A stretch of 64,000 nt of DNA from Sorghum bicolor (lineage: Eukaryota; Streptophyta; Magnoliopsida; Poales; Poaceae), in NCBI RefSeq assembly GCF_000003195.3, contig NC_012879.2:40802338-40866337 (forward strand), given 5' to 3'. Shown here piece after piece: positions 45,849 to 58,000 of this stretch (its first letter is position 1; every line of letters begins with the position of its first letter). Under the pieces are notes generated by a model, which made no database searches, was not told the DNA's origin, and saw nothing but the letters and a program-made list of their open reading frames with translations. Position numbers and translations under genes: made by a program.

Positions 45849-46065
45849 TAGAAGTGCATCAATATGCCAACGGAAAACTTCAAAAACTAGCCGTTGGAAG
45901 ATGGAGACAAAAGCTGGGGAGCAGCGGGGCCCACCAGGGGGCGGCCGCCCCTAGGGTCGGCCAACCCCCCCCCCCCCCCCAACGGCTCTGGCCAACGGCC
46001 AGCTGGGGGAGGCTCCTAGCCGTTGCCCTCACCCCGAATCCACCTGCATTTTCAAACTATAAATA
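45849..46065 (+). promoter_or_regulatory. Internal promoter of element D, sharing a U3 block with its LTR
   Basis: TAGAAGTGCATCAAT (45849-45863) and a 40-bp GC-rich block (45923-45962) repeat LTR sequence at 42368-42382 and 42443-42483, with 74 against 75 bp between their starts. A clear TATAAATA at 46058-46065 and a CA/TC-rich leader follow, 173 bp before the ORF2 ATG. This looks like an RNA polymerase II promoter for ORF2. Confidence 0.7.
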
Positions 46066-46237
46066 CCAGGGGTTCGGGTGTGGCCCTCTCCACCCATTAT
46101 GACTTCACTTCATCACTTCCATCTTCACTCTCCAAGCAACACTTTCACATCTTTGCTATTTCCAACCAACCACCAGCAGAAACCTCACAAAAAATCACCT
46201 ATCCAAGCTAGCTATCCACTGGTGCAAGCATTGCACC

Positions 46238-46971
46238 ATGAAAAGGTTCGGCAAAACAGTTTCGGGGGCATTTAAAAGAGTCACGAGGTCATCCTCGAAG
46301 CGCTCCTATCGGAGCACTTCCTCATACTACACCGATCCCTGATGGAGTCCTTCCGCTGAGGAAGAATCCCCAGAGATCGAGGAGGTAGAGGAAGAGGTAG
46401 AGGAAGAAGAAGAGGAACAAGAGGAGGAACAACATGAAGAAGGAGGAGCCCACCAATTCGACTTGGTGGGTGATCGAGAACATCAAGCCTACAACATGCT
46501 CAAGGACCGGATCTTCCTCCATACGTCGATCTACGACGACTCGCTCCTCTCCGACATCGGTATGGACTCTGAATTCCTCTCCATATGGAAAGCTGCCGGG
46601 TGGGACAACATTCACCACATAACTGAGTATGGATCCTATACCATTACCATTCAATTCCTATGCACTTTAAGAGAAACATATGAAGGTATTTCTGTTCGTT
46701 TATTTGGAAATGAATATGCTATCTTTTGGAAAGACTTAAACAAATACCTTGGTTTTCATCAAAGATGCTCTCTTGATTTAGTGCATGCCACAAAAGGGTT
46801 TAATAAGGATAAGTTTTGGGAAGAAATCACGGGGCAAGTTCACACTAGAAAATACTATCCTAGAAATGCCCACATCCAACACCCCACTCTAAGGTTTTTA
46901 CACCTTTGGCTATCCATAACAATGTTTCCTAGCTAGGATACCCGCGTTGTGCGAGTAAATGAAATGAGGTT
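46238..46971 (+). pseudogene. Accessory ORF2 of element D, 5' part up to the C insertion
   Basis: It starts at ATG 46238 with a basic Ser/Arg-rich stretch (SGAFKRVTRSSSKRS), then a TGA at about 46340, a long Glu-rich acidic run, and a folded-looking domain (about 46470-46930: AYNMLKDRIFLHTSIYDDSL, FWKDLNKYLGF). A TAG follows at about 46934, just before C. After C the frame continues directly. It resembles the ATHILA ORF-1 / putative plant transposon protein families (PF03078 / PF20167 type); I rank this as likely, not certain. Function unknown. Confidence 0.65.
46967..46971. other. Target-site duplication of element C, left copy
   Basis: AGGTT, identical to 61509-61513; the ORF2 frame is continuous with one copy. 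Confidence 0.93.
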
Positions 46972-48031
46972 TGTCGAGGATATCGGTAAGGGGTACCCCA
47001 ACTGATGTCCATGTCGGGATTATTCATACACAATTCGAGGCCTCCTACTCGATGCTCTACCCAGTCACGCGTACGGACATCGATGACCGCAGCCTCGAAG
47101 ACAGAAAAGGCGTCGAGCGAATCGATCAGGGTTCGAGCGCCGGCTACCGTCGAATACGGAAACAGGCTCGAGCGAATCGGAAGGCGTCGAGCATAAGGAC
47201 GCTGCCCGCCGCCTGACGCGGGCATGGGAACCAGGGCATTTAAAGCGCCTATCGCATTCTCACCTAACACGCCAGTCACGGGAAGCGTGATAGGGAACAG
47301 GCACCTGTCCCGTCATTCTTTTTGCAGCCTTCCCCGCCAAGCAATCCAGAGCGTGTCAGGACGTAGGAAGCGGGGTCGGAACCTCTAATCAAGACCCCCT
47401 CGAGACAGCCAAGGTCAGCACTCTGGCAAGCAGGGCGTTACATGGCGTCCGACCCTCAACCAGATACGATTCCTTCCTGGGGAAGGTTTGGGCATCGAAA
47501 GACAACACTACAACTACTCCGACGTATCTGCCGCCATGATATACAGGCGTGCGGCAGATAAACCAGCCCAAGACGACGCACAGAGCAGGATATAGGGGCA
47601 CGCGTAATCATCATCAAGCTACCAGGACGGGACGGCTCGAGACCACGCCGGTACGGAGGCCTCGAGTAGGTCAGCGCGCCATACCTCTATCGACCCCTAC
47701 TCTGACGCCTATACTTGTACCCTAGGCTTCTCCTTGGAGCTATAAAAGGGGAGGCCGGGGAAGAGATACATCACGACACGATACAACACACCACCCAAGC
47801 CATACGCAGTAGTACAAGCTCACTCCATCTTACTTCGTACCACGCTTGTATTCACCCCTGTACAAGCACTTAGGTGCAGAATAATACAAACTCTCCCCCC
47901 CGCTAGACGTAGGGCCTTCTCTTGCCCGAACCAGGATATATCTTTGTGTCTTTTTGCATCACCATCTAGAAAAGGGAGCACGCATACAGATTTACTGGTT
48001 AGTGTGACCCCCCGGGGAAAAAACACCGACA
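46972..48031 (+). repeat. 5' LTR of element C
   Basis: 1,060 bp, TGTCGAGGATATCGG ... AACACCGACA. TATA box TATAAAAGGGG at 47741. CpG- and TCGAG-rich. Confidence 0.95.
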
Positions 48032-48089
48032 GTTGGCGCGCCAGGTAGGGGTCCTGCGTGTTTTTCACCGATTTCCCATTCTTTTCCAG
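48032..48089 (+). promoter_or_regulatory. Primer-binding site and short leader of element C
   Basis: TTGGCGCGCCAGGTAGGG at 48033-48050 is the standard Tat-type primer site, one base after the LTR. The gag ATG follows at 48090. Confidence 0.9.
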
Positions 48090-50648
48090 ATGGCCACTCT
48101 CACTTCGCCGATTCCGTGCTCCACGGTGATTTGGTTTGGGAGTCTCGAGTTCGTGTCTACTGGCTCCGGCTATGACATGATCTTGCTCTCGATCAAAGGA
48201 CCGGGAGGAGTTCGCGTTGCGCCAGCACGGTCGAGGGCCCCGAGACGTCCTCGCCATCACGCCTCCCCGCCCAAGAAGAGGCGTGGTCAGCACCATCATC
48301 GCCTTTCTGCCTCGTCATGACCGACAGTTCGTGCCAGGCAGGAGGTGACACGGGAGCCGACAGCACCGCACGCCGGAGCCGTGCGCATGACGGCTCAGCG
48401 CCGCGAGGATCACGCGACGACAGGAGGTGACGCGCCCCGCGCACTCTCCCCCACCGCCAGGCTACTTCCACACAGGCTGTTTGCCCCAAGAAGAGCATTG
48501 TCGTTCGGCCTGGACAATGCTGCGGCGTCGCTTGCTAGGACAATATGTCCAAACGCCCAGACATACGTGGAAAGACCAATGGTCCTCCCATGCAACAATG
48601 GAGCACGGCCACAGGCGTCCGAGCTACCAGACTTTTTACAGGTACGAGGCCTCCGCCGCCTAGGCCCTGGGCGGTACACGATTATCTCCCTCAGGCAGCG
48701 GCTGCTAGAGGAAGGACACGGATGCTTCTACGCCGCCGAGCCAGACTCCGGCTCGGAATCCGACAGCTATGACCCTACTAGGGAGTGCTTCCATGTCGAC
48801 GGGGCGGTGGAAACTACCGACGAAACACAAGACGCTGCTACGGGTGGTCGAGCCCCTGCGGCAAGGGAAGACCCCAGGACGCCTGGGAATGACGGACAGG
48901 TCGACCCACCACTGCAAGAAGACAGAGCCGCACAACTTGCGCAGCTGCGAGAGCTCAAGACAAAACTTGACGAAGATCGTGAGCACCTCGTCCTACTCGA
49001 GCAGATCCTTGAGCAGGACCTACCTTACCCGCCTGGCGGAAGCGTCCGCAGAAGGGCTCGAGAGGTGCATCGACAGATTGTCGGGGACGGGGAACCAGAA
49101 CAACCTGTCAGCCGCTTCCCTCGTGTGGGCCAGAATGTGGTAGCAGCGACGATGCTGTTGCGTAACATGCCCGAGCCCTCGAATTCCCAAGCACGGCGCA
49201 TTCGAGACGAGGTGCAGACCCTGCTCCAGGTGGCGGCAGTTCAGCAAGCAGAGAGCTCGGCCTCCCGACGTCGACGGGCGGCTACAGAGAAGCGTGATGA
49301 GCCAGCCCAGAACGAAAAGGAGGTATCAGTCCATCAGCAGCCGCCCCCTCGAGGGAAAAAGACCACGCTCATCCTCCCTGTCGATAACCAACGACGACAC
49401 GATGCACGACGCGATATTGAAGAGAATCGCCGCCGTCGGTATGGGGACGCGGATGAACGCGGTTACATCGCCCATCGTGGCGGGAGGTACGACAGCGATG
49501 AGGACCGAATGGCCCCAGAGCCACCAGGCCCACGGGTGTTCAGCAGGGCGATCCGCAGCACGCCGCTGCCCAGCCCGTTCCGACCCCCGACCAGCATTGC
49601 AAAGTACTACGGCGAGACTAAGCCAGAGCTGTGGCTGGCAGATTTCAGGCTGGCCTATCAGCTAGGAGGCGCTCGAGGGGACGATCGAGCCATCATCAGA
49701 CAGCTGCCGCTCTTCCTCTTCGACACCGCCCGCAGATGGCTCGAGGAGCTCCCGGCCAACCAGATCCACGATTGGGTCGATTTGGTCAGGGTGTTTGAGG
49801 GTAATTTCAAAGGAACCTACATACGACCCGGCAACTCGTGGTACCTCAGCAAGTGCAAGCAGAAGTGAGGAGAGACGCTTTGACAGTACCCTCGATGCTT
49901 CTCGAAGCAACGCACTGAGCTACCGCACATCCCCGACCACGACGTCATCCTAGCCTTTGTCTCTGGTACCACCAGTCGAGACTTGGTGCGGGAATTAGGC
50001 CGGAATCGTCCTCAGACCGTCAACGAGCTGATGGACATAGTGGCAAACTACGCTGCAGGGGAAGAAGCGGTCGGCGCCTTCTTCAGCTGTGAGGGAAGGA
50101 AAGGCAAGCCACCTGCTGATGATGATGAGGGCCCCAGTCGAGGACCCAAGAAGAATAAAAAGAAAAAGAAAGCCCGACCATTCCAGCGGGAGGACCTCGA
50201 CGACGATCTCGTCGCCACCATGGAGCGCAAAAGGCCTCGTGGGCCCCCAGAAGGGGCCATCTTCGACAAGATGCTAAAGGAGCCATGCCCTTACCACAAG
50301 GGAGGGGCAAACCACAAGCTCGAGGACTGTCGTATGCTGAAAAAGCATTTTGATGGTCTGGGGTTCAAGAAGGATGCCCGTGACGACCCAAAGAAAGAGA
50401 AAAACGACGACAAGGGGGACGACAAAGATGACGACGGTTTCCCTGCCGTCCACGACTGCTATATGATCTACGGTGGTCCCTCGACGCAGCTGACCGCCAG
50501 ACAGCGCAAGAGGGAACGCCGTGAGGTCTTCGCAGCAAGGATGGCAGTGCCCCAGTACCTCAGCTGGTCGAGCACCCCCCATCACCTTCAATCGAGACGA
50601 TCACCCCGACAAGGTAGTCGCCCCTGGCGTCTACCCGCTCGTCGTTGA
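48090..50648 (+). pseudogene. gag: Gag of Tat element C, with in-frame stops
   Basis: Frame from ATG 48090 (MATLTSPIPCSTVIWFGS) to about 50565. N-terminal Arg/Ala-rich region; acidic and Gln-rich helical segment (REHLVLLEQILEQDL, about 48980); retrotransposon gag core (about 49560-49960: YYGETKPELWLADFRLAYQL, WLEELPANQIHDWVDLVRVF); Lys-rich stretch (KKNKKKKKARPFQRED, about 50140); and CPYHKGGANHKLEDC (about 50285), a CX2H-containing finger typical of Tat gag. In-frame TGA stops at 48318, 49866 and 49881 sit where an arginine codon is plausible. The frame then shifts by one base in a C-run near 50565 and continues as protease. Confidence 0.9.
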
Positions 50649-53600
50649 CCCCATCATCATCAACACCCGGCTCTCAAAGGTGCTAATGGATGGCGGCAGC
50701 AGCCTCAACATCATCTACCTCGAGACCCTCGACCTCCTAGGCATTGACAGGGCGCAGCTCCAGCCAAGCGCCGGTGGCTTCCATGGTGTCGTACCAGGGA
50801 AGAAGGCGTTACCGGTAGGTCGAATCAACCTACCGGTTTGTTTTGGCACGGCGGCCAACTTCAGAAAGGAAACCCTCACCTTTGAGGTGGTGGGGTTCCG
50901 AGGTACGTACCACGCCATCATTGGGCGTCCGGGTTACGCCAAATTCATGGCCATCCCCAACTACACCTACCTGAAGCTGAAGATGCCTGGTCCCAAGGGC
51001 GTCATCACCGTTAGCTCCTCCTTCGAGCACGCATACGAGTGCGACGTCGAATGCGTTGAGTATGGAGAAGCGATCGAGAGTTCCACCGGGCTCGCCTCGA
51101 AGCTCCAGGCCCTGACCGCAGAGGCTCCAGAGCCTAAGCGCCACGCGGGCAGCTTCGAGCCAGCAGAAGGAACAAAGAAGATCCCGCTCGACCCTAACAA
51201 CTCCAACGGCATGGTGCTGACGATCAACGCCGACCTCGACCCCAAATAGGAAGGTGTGCTCGTCAACTTTCTCTGTGCAAACACCGACATGTTTGCATGG
51301 AGTCCCTCGGACATGCCGGGCATACCGAGGGAAGTCGCCGAGCACTCCTTGGAAATTCGAGCCGGTTCCAAGCCAGTGAAGCAACGGTTGCGCCGATTCG
51401 ACGAGGAGAAGTGCAAGATCATTGGCGAGGAGATCCACAAGCTTTTGATGGCCGAATTCATCAAGGAGGTTCACCATCCCGACTGGTTAGCAAACCCTAT
51501 ACTAGTAAAGAAAAAGAATGGGAAAATGAGGATGTGTGTTGATTATACAAGTTTAAATAAAGCATGTCCGAAAGTTCCTTTTCCATTACCACGTATCGAT
51601 CAAATTGTTGATTCTACTACGGGATGTGAGACCCTTTCTTTCCTTGATGCATATTCTGGTTACCATCAAATAAAAATGAAAGAGTCCGACCAGCTCGCGA
51701 CATCTTTCATTACGCCTTTTGGGATGTATTGTTATGTAACCATGCCGTTCGGGCTTCGAAATGCGGGAGCAACATACCAGCGCTGCATGCTCCATGTCTT
51801 TGGCAAGCACATAGGGTCGACGGTCGAGGCCTATGTCGACAACATCGTCATCAAGTCAAAGCGATGGGGAGACCTGATCCAGGACCTCGAGATTGCTTTC
51901 GGCTGCTTGCGCGCCAACCAAATCAAGGTCAACCCAGAGAAGTGCGTTTTTGGCATACCTCGAGGCATGCTCCTGGGTTACATCATTTCCCAGCGCGGCA
52001 TCGAGGCCAACCCCAAGAAAATCTCGGCCATCACGAGAATGGGGCCAATCCGAGATGTCAAGGGCGTGCAGAGAGTCACGGGATGCTTAGCGGCACTGAG
52101 TCGTTTTATCTCGAGGATGGGAGAAAAGGCGTTGCCACTGTATCGACTTCTAAAGAAAGTCGAGCGTTTCTCTTGGACCCCAGAGGCCGAGGAAGCCCTC
52201 GATAACTTGAAGAAAACGCTAACCTCTGCACCAGTCCTAGTCCCGCCGCAACCCACGGAACCTCTGCTTCTATACGTCGCCTCGACGACCCAGGTCGTCA
52301 CTGCAGCGGTAGTGGTCGAGAGGCAGGAGGAGGGGCATGCACTGCCAGTCCAGAGGCTGGTCTATTTCATCAGTGAGGTGCTCTCAGAGACCAAGGCGCG
52401 TTACCCACAAATCCAGAAGCTGATCTACGCCGTAATCCTCGCCCGACGCAAGCTGCAGCACTACTTCCTCGGTCACCCTATCACGGTGGTCTCATCTTTC
52501 CCCTTGGGTGAGATCATCCAAAGTCGGGAGGCCACGGGAAGAATCGCCAAGTGGTCGGTCGAGCTCATGAGTGAGACCCTCACTTATGCGCCCCGTAAAG
52601 CTATCAAGTCACATGCCCTAGTGGATTTTGTCGTGGAGTGGACAGACTCCCAGCTCCCCCCAGCTCTGGTCCAGGCAGAGCTGTGGACGATGTACTTTGA
52701 CGGGTCTCTCATGAAGACAGGAGCTGGGGCGGGCCTGCTATTCATCTCGCCCCTGGGCGTTCATATGAGATACGTCATCAGGATACATTTTGCTGCGTCC
52801 AACAATGTTGCGGAGTACGAGGCCCTTGTCAACGGTCTAAAGATCGCCATCGAGCTTGGAGTTCGATGCCTCGACGTTCGAGGCGACTCCCAGCTCGTCA
52901 TCGACCAAGTGATGAAAGCCTCGAACTGCCACGACCTGAAAATCGAGGCGTACTGCAGGGAAGTCCGTCGACTCGAGGACAAGTTCCATGGCCTCGAGCT
53001 CGTCCACGTCGTCCGACGCTACAACGAGGCAGCTGACGAACTTGCTAAGATCGTGTCGACTCGAGGCACGGTCCCACCTGACGCATTCTCGAGAGATCTA
53101 CACGAGCCGTCCGTCAACTTAGGCTCGGGGGCTGGTGTCGAAGCCGCTCCTGCCCGGCAGACTGACACCGTCGAAGCGCTACTAAAGGCAGCTGAGGTAA
53201 TGGAGGTGGAACAGCGGCCCAGTCGACCGTTTGACTGGCGCACGCCATTCCTCGACTGCCTAATCCGCTGTGAGCTACCAGAAGATCGATCCGAGGCCCG
53301 CCGTATTGCTCGACGGGCCAAGTCATATGTAATCTATGGCGAGGACAGTGAGCTATATCGACGAAGGCCGACGGGGATCTTGCAGCGTTGCATCACCATA
53401 GAAGAAGGCCGAAAACTCCTCGAGGATCTACACTCGGGGGCTTGTGGCCACCATGCAGCTCCACGGACCCTCGTAGGGAACGGTTTCCGTCAAGGCTTCT
53501 ACTGGCCAACGGCCGTAGCTGACGCCATCGAGCTCGTGCGCTCATGCCATGGGTGCCAATTCTACGCCAAGCAGACGCATCTGCCCGCCCACGCTCTCCA

Positions 53601-54477
53601 GATGATCCCCATCACGTGGCCGTTTGCGGTGTGGGGGCTCGACTTAGTAGGACCTCTATAGAAGGCAAAAGGGGGGTACACACATTTGTTAGTAGCCATC
53701 GACAAATTCTCCAAATGGATCGAGGCTCGACCCATCACCAACATCCGCTCCGAGCAAGCCGTCCTTTTCTTCACCGACATCATCCACCGGTTCGGGATTC
53801 CCAACATCATCATCACTGACAATGGCACTCAGTTCACCGGCAAAAAGTTCTTGGACTTCTGCGATAGGCATCACATCCGTGTGAACTGGTCTGCAGTAGC
53901 CCACCCTCGAACTAACGGCCAGGTCGAGCGTGCCAATGGCATGATTTTGCAGGGGCTCAAACCAAGGATCTACAACCGCTTGAAGAAATTCGGCAAGAAA
54001 TGGGTCGAGGAGCTTTCCTCAGTCCTATGGAGCTTAAGAACGACGCCAAATAGAGCCACAAAATACACCCCATTCTTTATGGTCTATGGCTCTGAGGCTG
54101 TACTCCCGACAGACCTCGAATATGGATCCCCTCGACTAAAAGCATACAACGAGCAATCAAATAAGGAGACTCAAGAGAATGCGGTCGACCAACTCGAGGA
54201 AGCTCGAGACATGGCCCTCCTCAACTCTGCCAGATACCAGCAGAAGCTTCGATGCTACCACAACAAGCACGTGCAGAAGAGAGACCTGAACGTGGGCGAC
54301 CTTGTCCTACGGCAGCGGTAGAGCAATCAAGGACGCCACAAGCTGACTCCGCCCTGGGAGGGCCCATACGTCGTGGCCGAGGTCCTGAAGCCGGGAACAT
54401 ACAAGCTAGCGGACGAGAAAGGGGCAATCTTCACCAACACGTGGAACATCGAACAGCTACATCGATTCTACCCCTAG
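50521..54477 (+). pseudogene. pol: Pol of Tat element C: protease, RT, dual RNase H, integrase
   Basis: One frame from about 50565 to TAG 54475-54477. Protease VLMDGGSSLNI (about 50685) with AIIGRPGYAKF flap end; RT (about 51450-52000) with YVDN at 51831-51842 in place of YVDD; Ty3 RNase H remnant (52180-52480); archaeal-type RNase H with YFDGS, AEYEAL, RGDSQL and NEAADELAK (52680-53050); integrase HHCC (HHAAPRT ... CHGCQFY, 53450-53570) and DDE (GLDLVGP, TDNGTQF, NGQVERAN); C-terminal WEGPYVV. Stops: TAG 51247, TAG 53659 and TAG 54319. The Asp-to-Asn change in the RT active site would abolish catalysis by itself. Confidence 0.93.
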
Positions 54478-55032
54478 AATTTCAAAGCTTTATGTTCCCA
54501 TGTACATTTTTGTACCAAGACCTTATGAATAAACTCATGAATGAAAAAGATCTTTCCCTCAAGTAATTTACCTTTTTTCGTTGGTCGAAATTTCAACATT
54601 AGAAGGGAGTACCAACTATGACCCGTCATAGTCGATACCCCCTCGGGGGCTAGCAGGGGGGTTTCCCCCCCCCAAATATCGGAAAAAATCAAAAAATTCT
54701 CTCGTTCCTATCAGTAAATCTCACGAGGTCGAGTAGTGGAGGCACCTCGAGCCCCTTAAGGGCCGAGGAACAATGAGCCTGAGGACTCCTATGCCCCCGG
54801 GCTATGGTACCTCTACTCACTTCCTCACCCTCGAGGTAATCGAGGTCGCTTTAACAAAAGACCAAATGGGAGCTACAGACATAGGCGCAAAGGGAAACAA
54901 AGAAGCCTCGAGCAGAAAGACAGATAAACATTCATAGAAATCTAACAACCACTTAAAGTCATTATATTACTTAAGACAAATTAGCAAAGTACTATACTAG
55001 AGGCCTAGGCACCCAGAGCAGGCTCACAGGCC
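54478..55032. other. Convergent spacer between pol and the antisense gene of C
   Basis: 555 bp between two converging 3' ends. It includes G- and C-runs (about 54640-54680) with a CCCCCTCGGGGGCTAGC palindrome-like stretch. No ORF or known signal. Confidence 0.7.
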
Positions 55033-58000
55033 TCAGTCCGCGTCTCGGCCCTCACCATCCTCGCCTGCGCCTGAGCTAGTCTCAGGAGGAAGTACTTCTG
55101 GCTCGAACGACTTAGCCAACCTCTCCCCAGGAACCTCTGTGTTGTCGATCAAGGCATGCAGCCTCTCCTCGTTCTCCGCGTCAGTCTTGGAGATGTCGGT
55201 GACGAAGCCGTGGGACACCACCTCCATGTCATAAGAAAAGCCTGAGCAGACTACCGCCATCGCCAGCTTCACTCCGACGTGAAGAGCGTCCCGCACTCGG
55301 TCCCTCAGCGTAGCTCCAAGGTAGCATAGCTGGTCGACGAGTGCGTCGCCTCGAGCCTCCTCCCTCGATTCGTCAACAGGCTCAAGCTCCCAGGAGGCCG
55401 AGAGGTCGCTTATCGTGGTTCGTAGACGACCATTCAAGGCGACCTCCCCCCCGAGCTGAGTCTTGATGGAACGGGCCTCGACTTGGGTGGCCAGCAGCTC
55501 ATCTTTGAGCCCTGCAAGGACCAACATGAAGAAATTAAAAAACACCAAGCACACCTCAGAAAAGAAACTCAATAGTAGAAAACGTACCGCGGATGCTCTC
55601 CTCTAGAGCTGTGTTCTCACCGACCAAGTTGGTGTTGGCCCTCTCGACCTCCCTGTTGGAGCGCGCTAGCTCGGTGTTGGCGACACGTAGATCCTCGATC
55701 ACCTTGCTGGCTTGCGCGATGGCCCCGTCTTTTTCCAGCAGCGCTCTCTTCAGACGAGCGACGTTGTCAGAAAGGCTGCGGGATCGAGCCCGCTCCTCCT
55801 CGAGATCTTCGAGGGCCTTCTTCTTGGCTTCCTCCGTGGCGCTCCTGGCGATCTCGCCATTTACGAACTCCACCTTCATCCTTTGAAAGGTTTCTCGGGC
55901 GGAGGCGAGTTCAGTCTGGAGGAGGCCCTTCTCTTTGTCCAGGTCAGCAGCCACACTCTTGTAGGCCAAGGCCTCGTCCTGGGCCTTAGACGTAGCCTCC
56001 TCGACCGTCATAGCCCGCTCCCTCAACAGCACAGCTTCTTCCGCCGCCTTCCTCGAGGCCTCTCGAACCTCGGCCAGAGCAGCCTCCCTCTCCTTTTTCT
56101 CCTCCTCAAGCGCCAAAAGATCTTCGTAGGCCTTGAGGAGCTTCTCCTGCGACTCCACGAGTTTATCCTTGAGGATGGGGAGTTGCTCCCAGCCGCCTCT
56201 TGTGGCGTGGATGAAGCTCGACTTAATGCGGGAGGTCTCTTTCAGGTCCAGCGAGCCGGTGGTCGAGCAGTTAGAACACAAAAGAAAATGTTCTATAAGG
56301 ATTATGGACTAAAAAATACTTACAAAGTAGGCCGGTCCGAGCCCGTTGTTAACCACGTCAGACAGGAGCCCCACTGTGTGCTTCATCCACAGGCAAAGCT
56401 CCTCGACGTGCTCCCACTTCTCGGCCTCCTTTCAGTCGTCCAAAAAGATGTTGGGTTCGGACGGATCGGTGGAAGCCCGGATGTGGATCCGGTCGGGACA
56501 CCAGTTCTCCATCTCCTGATCGGCGTGCGCCTTGACGCCTCGGATGAGCTCCCCGACGGTTTCGAGAAATCCCCCGTGGCGCAGGAACAGGTCGACGAGA
56601 GAGGGGAACCGCCCGTCGTCATCCACCATCTTCCACGTCCCAGTCTCGCTGCCGCCACCGCCACCCGACGTCCCGATCTCATCTTCCTCGGCGGGGACGC
56701 GCTCCTCCCACGATCGACGTCCCCGGAGGAACCCTGGAGCGATTCCGTCCATAGCATAGATCGTCCTCCTGATCTCAGAGTCGGGGTCGACGGGGGTACG
56801 CATCATGCAAGCGAGCGCTACCACGCCGTCCGCCCGCCCCGACTCTGCTGGGATCGCGGCAGGCGCCCCCGGACGGAGCCACGCCGGGGTCGGAGGACCG
56901 AAAACTAGCAGGCCCTCCTCCTGGTTTCCAGGCTCCTATGGAGCTACCGGCTCTGGTTGGGGTGGATCGAGCAGTTCCGCCAGCGGCTGGCCCCCCTGCT
57001 GCTACTGCTCTTGGAGCTCCTGCGGCTCCTGTTGACGGTCCTGCTCCTACAGCCCCTCGAGCTGGGGGCCGGCCGTCGGACGTCATTCCTCCCCTTCTTT
57101 CCGCTGCAGCCGCTGCTGCTCCTGCAGCTGCTGCTGCGTTTCCTGCTCACGCTCCTCTTCCTCTTTCTTCCTCTGCTCCTCGATGGAGCGAAGCCCGGCA
57201 GGCCAGGGCATCCTCCTCGCGATGAGAGAAGTCTGGTCCTCCTCGTCCATAGGACGGGCATCCCTCGAAGTCCCGTCGCCGCCAGACCCATCACTTATAG
57301 TGATAGGATCCCCTTGACCTCAGATCGGGGAGGCTCGGGGGCTCCCTCCTGCCCTTGGGGTGAGGTGCCTCGACCCGCTTTGGCGACGATGGGGCGGACT
57401 CACTCACCAAGGGACAGGGCGGGGCGCTCTCGATACTGGTCGGTGGTCGGAGGCCGGAGGAACCTATAAAACATACAAGGGAAAAAGTCAGCCGTCATGA
57501 TGGTCGACATAAGAACAACACAAATCTCATAATGACGGGAATAAGCTGCTAACCTGAATCCTTGGAGGCCGCTCCCACTTTGAGCCTTTTGGCCAACGAG
57601 GGTTGGGCCTGCTCGAGCGTCCGCTTCAACCTGAACGGGCATGAAAGAAACTGTTACACGAAGAGAACACAGTGACATAGGAAGATGAAAATCATAATGT
57701 CGAAGACCTTACCCCACAGGGAGAACGGCTCGCCTGCAGGTACCTCGACCGGTAGGTCGCGAACCACCCCGCGTCGAGGCTCCAGGCCCCTCACGAGCGG
57801 GCGTCGGCCTCGGCTCGATGTCTCCCCCCTGGCGAGCGCCAGGGCTAGCGCTCCTGCGGCTTGCCTCCCCCTTGTCGGAGGCCGCGGCATGGCCACGGGT
57901 CAACGGCCCTGTCGCCTGGGGCTTGGCCCGTTCGCCCGCCTTTGGTGCAGGGGGAGGTTGGGGATGCAGGACGGACCGACTTTGAGCCGGTGCGGGGGGG

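Noticed and set aside
13916..48050. tRNA-like matches at the primer-binding sites (13916, 23129, 31920, 48033) as tRNA genes
   Set aside because: They are only complements of tRNA 3' ends next to LTRs. No cloverleaf or A/B boxes are visible.
49294..49665. Short plus-strand ORFs in other frames of C's gag (48769-49143, 49294-49665)
   Set aside because: They overlap the gag frame, have no recognisable domain and end at random stops.
56444..56908. Plus-strand ORFs opposite C's antisense gene (for example 55712-56908, 398 codons)
   Set aside because: They are shadows of the minus-strand exons, which have consensus splice sites and family-like motifs.
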